Assembly: GCA_020249125.1 (NCBI GenBank)
Contig: JADCGG010000008.1
Coordinates: 1 to 33,022 of the forward strand
Origin: Roseomonas sp.
GTDB taxonomy: Bacteria > Pseudomonadota > Alphaproteobacteria > Acetobacterales > Acetobacteraceae
DNA: 33,022 nt
Direction of reading: 5' to 3'
Part shown: piece after piece, positions 7,979 to 16,052 of the stretch
Layout of the letters: each line of letters begins with the position of its first letter
How positions within the stretch are numbered: position 1 is the stretch's first letter
Notes under the pieces: model-generated
Database searches by the model: none
What the model was told of the DNA's origin: nothing
The model's input: the letters and a program-made list of their open reading frames with translations, nothing else
Program-made: the position numbers and the translations under genes

Positions 7979-8959
7979 TCAATCCACCTTGGCGCCGGAA
8001 GCACGGATTAGGGGCGCGAAGGCGGCTTCGTTATCGGCACGGAATTTCACGAATTCCTCCGACGTGGTGTACCAAGTGGTGGCGCCATTATCGTAGAAGC
8101 GCTTCTTGATATCCTCACTTTCCAAAGACTTTTTGGTCAGTTCATTGATTCGTTGGATCAACGCAGGGGAAATCCCAGTCGGCGCGCACACGCCGCCCCA
8201 AGAAGTGATTTCAAATCCCGGCAGGAATTCCGCCATTGCGGGAATTTCGGGCGCTTGTGGGCTGCGTTGCGCGCCCGTTACCGCCAAGGCGCGCACCTTG
8301 CCATCTCGTGCCAAGGCGAGTGCTTGGGGGATATTGTCGAAAATCATGTGCACGCGTCCGCCGGCCAGATCAATATGCGCCGGCGCCGCACCGCGATAGG
8401 GCACATGCAGCATATCCACGCCGGCCAGGAATTTGAACATTTCGCCCGAGAGATGCACTGTCGTGCCGGAACCGGAAGATGCGAAAGCATATTTGCCGGG
8501 ATTGGCCTTCAGTAGCGCGATCAGTTCAGGCACAGTGCGCGCCGGCACGTCGTTATTCACCACCAGCAGATTGGGCAATTGCCATAGGCCAGAGATCAAC
8601 GCGATGTCGCGCGCAGGGCTGTAATTGAGCCGGGTATAAAGTGTTGGCGAAATGGCAAGCGGCGCGACTGAGGCAAGCCCGATGGTATTGCCATCCGGGG
8701 TGGATCGCGCAATCGCTTCCGTGCCCACATTGCCGCCGGAACCGGAACGGTTTTCAACGACGAATTGCTGGCCGGTCATCTCGCTCATTTTGATGCACCA
8801 GATGCGGGACAGGATATCGGTGCCACCGCCCGGCGGGAAAAGCCCGATGAAGCGAATGGGGCCCGTTGGCCAATTGCCCTGCGCGCTGACAATGGCGGGC
8901 GCGGCAAGCAAGCCAGCGCCAAGGCCCAACGTGGTACGGCGTGTGATGGTGTTTTTCAT
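7979..8959 (-). CDS. Bug-family solute-binding protein (tandem copy A)
   Basis: 326 residues from ATG 8959, preceded by GGGAGGATCACC; the longer frame to 8989 is rejected. N-terminus MKNTITRRTTLGLGAGLLAAPAIVSAQG has a twin-arginine motif and a signal cleavage region. The mature part reads WPTGPIRFIGLFPPGGGTD, ILSRIWCIKMSEMTGQ, VVENRSGSGGNVGTEAIAR, TPDGNTIGLASVA and FASSGSGTTVHLSGEMFKF, all classic Bug family. It is clearly paralogous to the adjacent gene at 9028-9999: the WPTGPIRF, VVENRSGSGGNVGTEAIAR and TPDGNTIGLASVA blocks are the same. No TctA/TctB partner is nearby. The ligand is probably a small carboxylate but cannot be specified. Confidence 0.92.
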   Translation of the reverse strand: MKNTITRRTTLGLGAGLLAAPAIVSAQGNWPTGPIRFIGLFPPGGGTDILSRIWCIKMSEMTGQQFVVENRSGSGGNVGTEAIARSTPDGNTIGLASVAPLAISPTLYTRLNYSPARDIALISGLWQLPNLLVVNNDVPARTVPELIALLKANPGKYAFASSGSGTTVHLSGEMFKFLAGVDMLHVPYRGAAPAHIDLAGGRVHMIFDNIPQALALARDGKVRALAVTGAQRSPQAPEIPAMAEFLPGFEITSWGGVCAPTGISPALIQRINELTKKSLESEDIKKRFYDNGATTWYTTSEEFVKFRADNEAAFAPLIRASGAKVD

Positions 8960-9027
8960 GGTGATCCTCCCGTTATTTATGACAAGCATATGGCATTGGC
9001 GCTGGCTTGTGCAAAGCGCGCCAAGAC

Positions 9028-9999
9028 CTATTCCACCACGGCGCCTGCGGCGCGGATCAGGGGCGCGAAGCTTTCCTCATTCGCGCGACGGAATTGCGCC
9101 AAGGCTTCGGGCGATGTCCACCAGACTTCGGCGGCGGCTTCTTCATAACGGCGGCGGACTTCGGGGCTTTCCACGGCCTGCCTGCCGAGTTCCGCTATAC
9201 GCGCGATGATGGCGGGCGGAATGCCGGCAGGGCCGCAAACACCGCCCCAGGACGTGACAGCATAGCCTGGCAGGAATTCGCCAATCGCAGGAACTTGTGG
9301 CGCTTGCGGGCTGCGTTGCGGGCCGGTTACGCCAAGTGCCTTCACCTTGCCTTCGCGAAAGGCGCGTACCGCTTCGGGGATATTGCCGAACATCATGTCA
9401 ACGCGCCCGGCCAGCAGATCAATCTGCGCCGGAGCACCACCGCGATAGGGGATATGCAGAATATCAACACCGGCCATTTGCTTGAATAATTCTCCGGAAA
9501 GGTGAAGCGTGGTTCCCGCGCCGGAGCTTGCGAAAGTATAGCGCCCCGGATGCGCGCGCGCCTCTCTGATCAATTCCGCTACGCTACTGGCAGGGAAATC
9601 CAGCCGCGTGATCAGCAGATTCGGCAATTGCCAGAGCCCGCAAATATACGAAAAATCCCGCGTCACATCGAAGGGCAGGCGCCGATAGAGTGTTGGCGCA
9701 ATGGAAAGTGAAGCAACGGATGCCAGCCCAATCGTATTGCCATCCGGTGTCGCGCGGGCAATCGCCTCTGTCCCGACATTCCCGCCGGAGCCTGATCGGT
9801 TTTCCACCACAAAGGGCTGCCCCGTAATTTCCGCCATGCGATTGCACCAGATGCGGGAAAGCAAATCTGTGGAGCCGCCCGCGGGAAAGGTGACGATGAA
9901 GCGAATGGGCCCTGTCGGCCAAAGCGACTGCCCCAAGACCGGCGCAGCAAGCAGCGCAGCCCCCAAACCCAAAGCGCCCCTGCGCGTTGTTCCTGACAT
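9028..9999 (-). CDS. Bug-family solute-binding protein (tandem copy B)
   Basis: 323 residues from ATG 9999 with AGAGGGAAGC directly upstream; a frame extending to 10122 would run through the terminator hairpin and is rejected. Signal region MSGTTRRGALGLGAALLAAPVLGQ again has paired arginines. Family blocks are WPTGPIRFIVTFPAGGSTD, ENRSGSGGNVGTEAIARA, TPDGNTIGLASVASLSIAP, FASSGAGTTLHLSGELFKQ and HIPYRGGAPAQIDLLAGRVD. It lies upstream of copy A with a 68-base gap, so the pair may be one transcript or two units after a duplication. Its start lies 81 bases after the terminator at 10080-10120. Confidence 0.92.
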   Translation of the reverse strand: MSGTTRRGALGLGAALLAAPVLGQSLWPTGPIRFIVTFPAGGSTDLLSRIWCNRMAEITGQPFVVENRSGSGGNVGTEAIARATPDGNTIGLASVASLSIAPTLYRRLPFDVTRDFSYICGLWQLPNLLITRLDFPASSVAELIREARAHPGRYTFASSGAGTTLHLSGELFKQMAGVDILHIPYRGGAPAQIDLLAGRVDMMFGNIPEAVRAFREGKVKALGVTGPQRSPQAPQVPAIGEFLPGYAVTSWGGVCGPAGIPPAIIARIAELGRQAVESPEVRRRYEEAAAEVWWTSPEALAQFRRANEESFAPLIRAAGAVVE

Positions 10000-10079
10000 G
10001 CTTCCCTCTTTTGCCCTTTGGGCAGAATTTTCAGCCATGGCAGGGCGGGAAGCGGCGCGCGTCAAGAGGAAAGCGACCG

Positions 10080-10120
10080 CTGCAAAAAGAAAGGCCCGAA
10101 AACCGTAAGGTTTCCGGGCC
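10080..10120 (-). terminator. Strong rho-independent terminator (minus strand)
   Basis: On the minus strand GGCCCGGAAACC, loop TTAC, GGTTTTCGGGCC folds into a 12-bp stem with one A-C mismatch (10120-10093), followed by TTTCTTTTTGC. This is a textbook intrinsic terminator. It ends transcription coming from lysR or from the structured region before it, and sits 81 bases upstream of the Bug copy B start codon. Confidence 0.85.
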
Positions 10121-10287
10121 AAGTCAACAGGGAGGCTTCACGTCTGGGAGACGAGGGATCAACTGACCCCTTCCGAACAACGTCGGATGACTATTTTATA
10201 GCCGCTCTCGCGCTGGTTGTGGTTCCCGTTCTCGACTACACGGCCATGCAAGAAACGCATGGCTCGCTACAAACCCGTTACAGACCC
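10121..10287 (-). ncRNA. Candidate structured small RNA or attenuator leader upstream of terminator
   Basis: The 167 bases between the lysR stop and the terminator hold two further hairpins on the same (minus) strand: CCATGC, 7-base loop, GCATGG (10262-10244), and CGTCT CCC AGACG (10153-10141). Single-stranded CTCCC and CCTCCCT segments, which resemble anti-Shine-Dalgarno motifs, lie around the second hairpin. Hairpins plus a terminator are what a 3'-UTR-derived or independent sRNA, or an attenuator of the downstream Bug gene, would look like. No clear promoter was seen. A 33-codon ORF also lies inside and could be a leader peptide. This is a hypothesis from structure only. Confidence 0.35.
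10159..10260 (-). CDS. Possible 33-residue small ORF (leader peptide or small protein)
   Basis: ATG 10260 to TGA 10161-10159 encodes a basic 33-residue peptide starting MRFLHGRVVENGNHNQ and ending KIVIRRCSEGVS. The start codon lies within the first hairpin of the structured region (GCATGG arm), so its translation could depend on folding. The upstream GCGAG is a weak ribosome binding site. No family recognised. It may be chance; listed because it fills much of the gap between the lysR stop and the terminator. Confidence 0.25.
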   Translation of the reverse strand: MRFLHGRVVENGNHNQRESGYKIVIRRCSEGVS

Positions 10288-11178
10288 TCAAATCGCTCCG
10301 GTAAGCTCAGCCACCAGAAAGTCCCGGAAAACCGCTACACGCTTGGAATGCCTCATTTCTTCAGGATAGACGAAGTAGGCCTCAATCTTCGGTCCCTTCA
10401 CTCCGGGCAGCACCTGGACGAAATCATCCAGCTCCGCCCCGATATAATCGGGCAGCGCGGCCAGGCCCAGGCCGCTGCGCACCGCCTGCACCATGCCGGG
10501 CATGGAATTGAGCTCCACCGCCGCGCGCCGCGCCGTGCCGGGGCGCCGCCCGACCTCGGCCAGCCAATTGATGTTTTCGATAGGCGGCTGGTAATCGCCA
10601 TAGATGATCAGCCGATGTGCGTCCAAATCCTCGGGCCGTTGGGGGATGCCGCTGCGTTTCAAATAGGAAGCCGCGCCACAAATCCGCCAGCCGAAGCTTG
10701 CGATATGGCGCTGGATCAATTCCGGCTGGCGCGGCGCATGCATACGAATGGCCACATCCGCTTCCCGCATCGCGATATCCAAATCGGAATCATCCAGCAG
10801 CAGCGTGACGCTGATTTCCGGGTGCAGATCCAGCAGCTTCTTCAAGCGCGGCGCCAACCAGGTACTGCCAAAGCCGATGGTGGACGTGACTTTCAGCCGC
10901 CCCGCCGGGCGTTCCCGGCTTTCGGTCAGCATGGTTTCGGTCATCGCGAGTTTCGCGAAAACTTCGCGCACGGTGCGGTTCAGGGTTTCGCCCTGTTCGG
11001 TCAGGATCAGGCCGCGCGCATGGCGGTGAAACAGCGGCACATTCAGCGCTTCTTCCAAAGCCTGAATTTGCCGTGATACGGCGGATTGGCTGAGGTTCAG
11101 CGTTTCACCCGCATGGGTGAAGGAACCTGCCTCCGCCACCGCGTGAAAGACGCGCAGCTTGTCCCAATCGGTCGGCAT
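10288..11178 (-). CDS. LysR-family transcriptional regulator
   Basis: 296 residues. The N-terminal winged helix-turn-helix reads WDKLRVFHAVAEAGSFTHAGETLNLSQSAVSRQIQALEEALNVPLFHR (residues 5-52), the LysR DNA-binding pattern. The rest is the periplasmic-binding-protein-like effector domain (VTSTIGFGSTWLAPRLKKL onward; late GLGLAALPDYIG). The ATG shares one base with the trxB stop (TGATG), so translation is probably coupled to trxB. Effector and targets are unknown. The conserved lrp / trxB-lysR arrangement is, from general knowledge, common in Rhodospirillales. Confidence 0.92.
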   Translation of the reverse strand: MPTDWDKLRVFHAVAEAGSFTHAGETLNLSQSAVSRQIQALEEALNVPLFHRHARGLILTEQGETLNRTVREVFAKLAMTETMLTESRERPAGRLKVTSTIGFGSTWLAPRLKKLLDLHPEISVTLLLDDSDLDIAMREADVAIRMHAPRQPELIQRHIASFGWRICGAASYLKRSGIPQRPEDLDAHRLIIYGDYQPPIENINWLAEVGRRPGTARRAAVELNSMPGMVQAVRSGLGLAALPDYIGAELDDFVQVLPGVKGPKIEAYFVYPEEMRHSKRVAVFRDFLVAELTGAI

Positions 11179-12149
11179 CAGGCCGCCGCCGCGTGGCCTG
11201 CTTCAAGCGCGGCGAGGTATTTTTCCGCCTCAAGGGCTGCCATGCAGCCGGTGCCAGCGGCGGTGACGGCCTGGCGATAGACCTTGTCCTGCACATCGCC
11301 CGCAGCAAAGACACCAGGGATGGAAGTCCGCGTGCTGCCGGGCGTGGTTTCGATATAGCCTTCCGCATCCATCGCGATCTGGCCTTGGAATAGCGCGGTT
11401 GCCGGCGAATGACCGATGGCAACGAAAACGCCATCCACCTTCAATTCGCGCGCCTCATTCGTGATGCGATCCCGCAGCGCCAGGCCACGCGCTACCGGCA
11501 CGCGCCCGGATGTATCGGCCAGGACTTCTTCGGTCAGCGTATTCCAAAGAATGGTCACATTCGGCTTGGCGAAAAGCCGCTGTTGCAGGATTTTTTCTGA
11601 ACGCAAGGAATCGCGCCGATGGATCAGCGTGACATGGCGCGCGAGGTTGGAAAGATACAGCGCTTCCTCGGTCGCGGAATTGCCGCCGCCAATCACCGCC
11701 ACATCCTTGCCGCGATAAAAGAAACCATCACAGGTGGCGCAAGCGGAAACGCCAAAGCCGCCCAATTCCTTCTCACCCGGAATGCCAAGCCAGCGCGCCT
11801 GCGCGCCGGTCGCGATCACGAGCGCATCAGCGACATAGACATCGCCCGAATCGCCCACCGCACGGAAGGGCCGGCGCGTGAGATCAATGGAGGTGATCAC
11901 ATCCTGCACCACCGTCGTCCCGCAATGCGCGGCCTGCGCGGCCATCTGGTCCATCAGCCAGGGGCCTTGCACGGCTTCCGCAAAGCCGGGGTAATTTTCG
12001 ACATCGGTGGTGATGGTCAGCTGACCGCCTGGCTGCATCCCCGCCACCAGCAAAGGCGCAAGCCCGGCGCGCGCGGCATAGATCGCTGCCGTATAGCCAG
12101 CCGGCCCGGCGCCTAGAATGAGCAGCTTGCTTTGAAATGTCTCGGCCAC
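11178..12149 (-). CDS. trxB: Thioredoxin reductase (NADPH)
   Basis: 323 residues from GTG 12149 ([19 protein letters not shown] when translated as a start), preceded by AGGGG at 8-base spacing. The longer frame to 12284 adds a non-family extension. FAD-binding GAGPAG (13-18), redox pair CATC with C137 and C140, NADPH-binding [13 protein letters not shown] (154-166) and the C-terminal FAD motif [25 protein letters not shown] are all present. It transfers electrons from NADPH through FAD and the cysteine pair to thioredoxin in the cytoplasm. Overlaps lysR by one base; divergent from the Lrp-type regulator across 127 bp, a likely control region. Confidence 0.97.
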   Translation of the reverse strand: MAETFQSKLLILGAGPAGYTAAIYAARAGLAPLLVAGMQPGGQLTITTDVENYPGFAEAVQGPWLMDQMAAQAAHCGTTVVQDVITSIDLTRRPFRAVGDSGDVYVADALVIATGAQARWLGIPGEKELGGFGVSACATCDGFFYRGKDVAVIGGGNSATEEALYLSNLARHVTLIHRRDSLRSEKILQQRLFAKPNVTILWNTLTEEVLADTSGRVPVARGLALRDRITNEARELKVDGVFVAIGHSPATALFQGQIAMDAEGYIETTPGSTRTSIPGVFAAGDVQDKVYRQAVTAAGTGCMAALEAEKYLAALEAGHAAAA

Positions 12150-12276
12150 GATCCGCACCCCTGAATTTTCTTCCCTGATATCGGCCAGCCGACCCTTTGG
12201 GGCAAGCGGCGGCGTGGCCGATGCCGCATCTTGAAATGATATTGCGCGGCGGCCTGGTTTTGAGCAATTAAGACCC

Positions 12277-12765
12277 GTGCCCAATCCTAAGACCCCCGTC
12301 CTCGAGACCGCCCTGGATGCCCTGGACCGTCAGATTCTGGCGGAGCTTCAGGCCGATGGCCGCATCACCAATGTGGAACTGGCGCGCCGCGTCAATCTTT
12401 CCGCGCCACCCTGCCTGAGGCGCGTGCGCCGGCTGGAAGACGAAGCCGTGATTCGCGGCTATCACGCGGACCTCGACCCCACCGCCTTGGGGTGGGAGGT
12501 GATGTTCTTCGCGCTTGTCGGCCTCGAATCCCAAAAGCAAAGCGTGCTGGATGCTTTTGAGGCACTGGCGACATCCTGGCCGGAGGTGCGCGAATGCCAC
12601 ATGATCCGCGGCGGTGGGGATTTTCTGCTGCGACTCGTGGCGCGCAATACGGCGCATGAAAATGAATTGACCGCGCGACTGACCGGCGCGGCGAATGTGC
12701 TGCGCGTGCAGACCTTGCAGACGATCCGCACGGCGAAGGATGCGGCGGGCGTGCCGCTCGGTTAA
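12277..12765 (+). CDS. Lrp/AsnC-family transcriptional regulator
   Basis: 162 residues from GTG 12277. The helix-turn-helix reads [55 protein letters not shown], a standard Lrp N-terminal domain, followed by a RAM (amino-acid sensing) domain with [31 protein letters not shown] and [14 protein letters not shown]. Members sense amino acids and act globally or locally. The divergent position to trxB suggests that it may control trxB-lysR and itself, but this is inference. Its TAA shares two bases with the TAA of the converging DUF429-like gene (TTAA at 12762-12765). Confidence 0.93.
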   Translation: MPNPKTPVLETALDALDRQILAELQADGRITNVELARRVNLSAPPCLRRVRRLEDEAVIRGYHADLDPTALGWEVMFFALVGLESQKQSVLDAFEALATSWPEVRECHMIRGGGDFLLRLVARNTAHENELTARLTGAANVLRVQTLQTIRTAKDAAGVPLG

Positions 12766-13682
12766 CGCGGCAGGGCGGTCTGGCCCAATACCCAGCCTTC
12801 CCAGGCGCGGATCATGGGATCGGCGGGGATGAAATCCGGGCGCTTGCCATCCAGCACGCCAATCAGACCAAGCAGGCCAATCAGCGAATCGAAGCGATCC
12901 TCACCCGCCGCATCGGTGCCAAAGCCGGAAGTGATTGCCTCGGCCAAAGCGGCATCGGGGGTGACGTGAAGCGCGGCCATGGCATCACGCAGCGCGGGGG
13001 CAAGCGCCCGGCGTGGGGCCTCGGCGCGTTTTGACCCAGCCAATTTCAGGCCCAGATGGCGCAGCGCTTCCGCCGGATAGACTTCGGCAATCGCCAGCTG
13101 GCCGGGGCTGAGCAGATCATGCAACGCGCCGGCAAAGGGCCAAAGGCGGAAGGGCGCCCCGGCGGCGAGCGCGGGGGCGAGCCAATCTCGCCAGGCGCTG
13201 ATGGCGGCCTTGCCGGATTGATTGGCGCCGAGGGTCCAAAAGACTGGCGCGCCAGCAGGGCGTTCCGCCGTGGCGCGGTCACACAGCCGGGACAAGCCAG
13301 AGGCATCGGGCAGGCCAAGTGCGGTCGCATGGGCAGCGCGCGTCATGCCCTTGATGCCCCGCGCGGGATAGAAGGGTCGGGCAGGAGAGACGGTATCAAG
13401 GGTTGGGGATACCGTGAAGAAATCAGTGTTTTCTGCGAGTCCCGCCAGAAAACCCGTAAAGCCCGCTTCGGGGCGGTGTTCCGCAAAGCCGCGCGGTACG
13501 CCAAGCGGCAGGTCCAGGCCCAAAGCCGCCGGGCAGCCTTCCGCAATCAAGGCAGCCGCCAGCGCGGCGGGGTCGCCCACCAGTCGCGGGGCGCTGGCCT
13601 GCCAATGCTTCCCCTGGCGTCGGGCAAGGGTGACCCAGCGTTTGCGGGGATCAAGGCTCCAATCCGCATGGGCGGCGATCAT
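12762..13682 (-). CDS. DUF429-like protein of unknown function
   Basis: 306 residues from ATG 13682 (MIAAHADWSLDPRKRWVTLA), with GAGGG upstream; longer extensions are open but run into the divergent cytochrome promoter region. Features resembling the DUF429 predicted nuclease/RNase H-fold group are an early strand pair DWSLDPRKRWVT, the motif ALGLDLPLGVPRGFAE (conserved D), AEVYPAEALRHLGL and the late DRFDSLIGLLGLIGVLDG. No signal peptide. Function is unknown and the family match is by pattern only. Confidence 0.65.
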   Translation of the reverse strand: MIAAHADWSLDPRKRWVTLARRQGKHWQASAPRLVGDPAALAAALIAEGCPAALGLDLPLGVPRGFAEHRPEAGFTGFLAGLAENTDFFTVSPTLDTVSPARPFYPARGIKGMTRAAHATALGLPDASGLSRLCDRATAERPAGAPVFWTLGANQSGKAAISAWRDWLAPALAAGAPFRLWPFAGALHDLLSPGQLAIAEVYPAEALRHLGLKLAGSKRAEAPRRALAPALRDAMAALHVTPDAALAEAITSGFGTDAAGEDRFDSLIGLLGLIGVLDGKRPDFIPADPMIRAWEGWVLGQTALPR

Positions 13683-13750
13683 GGCGGGAAAACCCTCGCG
13701 CCCCGCCCAGGCTTCATGCCATGCTGCGTGCAACAAGATGGGAGAGTGCG

Positions 13751-14329
13751 ATGGATGGCATGGCTGGCCTGCCGCCAAAGGGGACGGATGCGGCGCATCC
13801 GGCAGGGCAATATGGCGCGATCGCAAAGCTGTTTCATTGGGTGACGCTTGGCCTGATGCTGGTGGCGCTGCCGCTTGGTTTCGTCATCCAGCATGTGAAG
13901 GATGCAAGCAAGATGGGGTTTTACGCGCTGCATGAAAGCGCGGGGCTGACGATTCTGTTTGTCGCGATTGCCCGGCTGATCTGGCACTGGCTTAGCCCGC
14001 CCCCAACCCTGCCAAGCGATATGCCGCAGCTGATGCGCACCGCTTCCGCAGCAGTGCATCATGCACTTTATGCGCTGCTGATCATCCAACCCTTGCTTGG
14101 TTTCATGGCGACCAATGCCTGGGGTTTCCCGATGCGGGGGGCGACCGCCTATCTTGGCTTCATCGAATTCCCGAAATTCATGGAAGCCTGGGAAAGCTTG
14201 GCGAAAATCCTATCCCTGTTCCACACCATAGGCGGCTGGCTTTTGGTGGTGCTGATTGCGCTGCATGTGGGCGGCGCGCTGTTTCACCACGCCATCAGGC
14301 GCGATGGAACGCTGATGCGGATGATCTGA
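13751..14329 (+). CDS. Cytochrome b561-family membrane protein
   Basis: 192 residues from ATG 13751 with GGGAG 5 bases upstream. Four hydrophobic helices: 28-48 (FHWVTLGLMLVALPLGFVI), 62-80, 101-121 and 155-180. Histidines suited to bis-His heme b ligation are H29, H61, H103/H104, H158 and H172, the pattern of bacterial cytochrome b561 (CybB-like). Such proteins pass electrons from quinol or superoxide in the inner membrane. It is divergent from the DUF429-like gene and converges on flaF with 9 bases between the stops. Confidence 0.92.
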   Translation: MDGMAGLPPKGTDAAHPAGQYGAIAKLFHWVTLGLMLVALPLGFVIQHVKDASKMGFYALHESAGLTILFVAIARLIWHWLSPPPTLPSDMPQLMRTASAAVHHALYALLIIQPLLGFMATNAWGFPMRGATAYLGFIEFPKFMEAWESLAKILSLFHTIGGWLLVVLIALHVGGALFHHAIRRDGTLMRMI

Positions 14330-14338
14330 TGCGCCGGT

Positions 14339-14701
14339 TCAGCCAGCATCGCCGGAAAGGCCGGCGATCATCTGATCATTGATGTTGATCAGGAATTCTA
14401 TATCCGGTTCCTGCTTGTCCATTTCCTGCTGCACGCCGCGCCCAAGGCGAAGGATGCCAACGCGGGTTACTTCCGGCAGCAGGTTTTCTGGATTGACCAG
14501 GACCGCTTCGATCGCGAACCAAAGGCGCCGATTATCCGAAACGGCCCGGGCGCGCTCAATTGCATCCCCATTGAGCGCCGCTTTGAGGCCGTAATTCACG
14601 CGGCGAAATACATCTGCTTCCTGTTCACGCAGGCTGCGAGTCCGTTGCGTGGCGCCATAGCCACGTGTTCCGCTCATCTGGTTCATAGGGTTTGCCGTCA
14701 T
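14339..14701 (-). CDS. flaF: Flagellar biosynthesis regulator FlaF
   Basis: 120 residues. The region after the first ~10 residues, GYGATQRTRSLREQEADVFRRVNYGLKAAL, and the later RLWFAIEAVLVNPENLLPEVTRVGILRLG match alphaproteobacterial FlaF. In Caulobacter, FlaF is needed for flagellin translation/secretion and works with FlbT. The ATG overlaps the flbT stop (ATGA), so the two are translationally coupled. Last gene of the flagellin-flbT-flaF block; it converges with cytochrome b561. Confidence 0.93.
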   Translation of the reverse strand: MTANPMNQMSGTRGYGATQRTRSLREQEADVFRRVNYGLKAALNGDAIERARAVSDNRRLWFAIEAVLVNPENLLPEVTRVGILRLGRGVQQEMDKQEPDIEFLININDQMIAGLSGDAG

Positions 14702-15123
14702 TCAGCCGTGATAGCAAACTGCGCAATCGGTGTCAGGCCCAGCACCACTTCCTCATGCCGCATCACGCGCCGGGCGAATTTCAACGCCTGGTAGCATTGG
14801 TCTTCTTCAGCCAGCGAAAGCGCACGATCGAGATAGTCCCGCGCGAGATTTGATGTGGTGGCTTCCTTGAATTCAGCGATGCGCTGCTTCGCTTCCTCAA
14901 GGCCGAGTTTCCGTTCTTCGTGATCGCCGATATAGGCGGTCTGCAACGCGAAATAAATGCGCCGGGCTGGCGTATCGGCCATAACGGGCGTCATCAATTG
15001 CTTGCCGAACAGGAAGCGTGCCTTGGCGGTAAGTTCGATTCGCGCGCGGTTGCGGAAGCGAATAGGGGCGCCATTGACGATCATCATGTCGCCCTGGCGG
15101 AGTTCGAGTACGAGCGTTGACAT
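14698..15123 (-). CDS. flbT: Flagellin translational regulator FlbT
   Basis: 141 residues from ATG 15123 with GGAGACAAAAA before it; the longer frame to 15171 lacks support. It opens MSTLVLELRQGDMMIVNGAPIRFRNRARIEL, typical FlbT, with the later RRIYFALQTAYIGD and LEEAKQRIAEF. In Caulobacter, FlbT associates with the 5' leader of flagellin mRNA and promotes its decay until the hook is complete; in other alphaproteobacteria it can act positively. The two upstream flagellin genes carry leader hairpins over their ribosome binding sites, which are natural candidate targets. Confidence 0.94.
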   Translation of the reverse strand: MSTLVLELRQGDMMIVNGAPIRFRNRARIELTAKARFLFGKQLMTPVMADTPARRIYFALQTAYIGDHEERKLGLEEAKQRIAEFKEATTSNLARDYLDRALSLAEEDQCYQALKFARRVMRHEEVVLGLTPIAQFAITAE

Positions 15124-15186
15124 TTTTTGTCTCCGGGTTTCGGGCGATGGCCCCGGCTTCACCAGGGCCACCGCCTTATTGTGAGT

Positions 15187-15212
15187 CCGAGGAGCCTAAC
15201 TCCCCGGTTTTT
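15187..15212 (+). terminator. Hairpin between flagellin 2 and flbT, terminator-like on the plus strand
   Basis: CCGAGGAG, CCTAA loop, CTCCCCGG forms an 8-bp stem with one G-T pair (15187-15207), followed on the plus strand by TTTTTT. On the minus strand, the direction of the flagellin and flbT genes, the same hairpin has the A-run before it and no T-run after it. It may attenuate or stabilise the flagellin transcript in that direction; on the plus strand it is a canonical terminator although no plus-strand gene reads into it. Confidence 0.5.
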
Positions 15213-15218
15213 TCGCCA

Positions 15219-16052
15219 TTAGCGAAAGAGGCTCAAGAGGACCTGCGGCCCCTGATTCGCAATACCAAGGGTTTGGACGCCAAGCTGCTGACGCGTTTGC
15301 AGCGCCTGTAGCTTGGAACTTTCCTTCGCCAGATCAGCATCCACGAGTGCACCGAGGCCATCATTCATGGCATCAATCTTCTTGGAGTTGTAGACGATCT
15401 GGTTGTCGACATACTGCATCTGCGCACCGAAATTGTTCAGCGCTTCAGAAATCGTCGCATCCGCCACGGCGAACGCACCGTTGGGCTGGATCAACACTGT
15501 GGCGAGAGCTGCGCTAGTGGGCGCCGCAGTGGGAAGAAGAAATTGCTCGCCATCCACGGCGGTAATTGTGAAGGAACCACCCGTTTCATTTCTGATGGCC
15601 ACAATGTTCCCACCATTGGCAGCGGAGTCAGTGCTCAGCAGCGTGCGGCCATTATAGAAGGCATCACCGACGAAATCCGCAATCTGTTTCCTGAGCAGAT
15701 CATATTGGGTTTCGTACTGGTCACGCGAGGCATCCGCAACGCCCGCATCGGCCAGACGGGTCAGCACGGCGCGAACCTGCTTCATGGTATCAGATACCAC
15801 GGAGAGCGCGGCGAAGGTGGTGGAGAGAATACCACGCGTACCACCAAGCTGTTCGCCAACGGCGGTAACACCGGCGACATCGGAACGCACGGCCTGGGCG
15901 ACGGCGAAGGCGCCACCATCATCCCGAGCATCCGCAACGCGGAAGCCGGTCGAGACACGCTTCTGCACGGAGCCCAGTTCAGAATTGGTCTGATTAAGGG
16001 ACTGCAGCGCGAAAACGGCCTGACGATTGGTATTGACAGAATTGAAAGACAT
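15219..16052 (-). CDS. Flagellin 2 (filament protein)
   Basis: 277 residues, short like Caulobacter flagellins (~273) because the surface-exposed variable domain is almost absent. N-terminal D0/D1: MSFNSVNTNRQAVFALQSLN, KRVSTGFRVADARDDGGAFAVAQAVRSD. C-terminal D1/D0: ALGALVDADLAKESSKLQALQTRQQLG-type helix ending GIANQGPQVLLSLFR (full text is in two adjoining blocks). It is a paralogue of flagellin 1, with long identical stretches at both ends. It is exported by the flagellar type III apparatus. Start ATG 16052 is immediately preceded by a hairpin that contains the Shine-Dalgarno GGGG. flbT and flaF follow 95 bases downstream. Confidence 0.96.
   Translation of the reverse strand: MSFNSVNTNRQAVFALQSLNQTNSELGSVQKRVSTGFRVADARDDGGAFAVAQAVRSDVAGVTAVGEQLGGTRGILSTTFAALSVVSDTMKQVRAVLTRLADAGVADASRDQYETQYDLLRKQIADFVGDAFYNGRTLLSTDSAANGGNIVAIRNETGGSFTITAVDGEQFLLPTAAPTSAALATVLIQPNGAFAVADATISEALNNFGAQMQYVDNQIVYNSKKIDAMNDGLGALVDADLAKESSKLQALQTRQQLGVQTLGIANQGPQVLLSLFR

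Noticed and set aside
10018-11076. 352-codon plus-strand frame running across the terminator and opposite lysR
   Set aside because: It crosses an intrinsic terminator hairpin and mirrors LysR codons; no start signal or family match.
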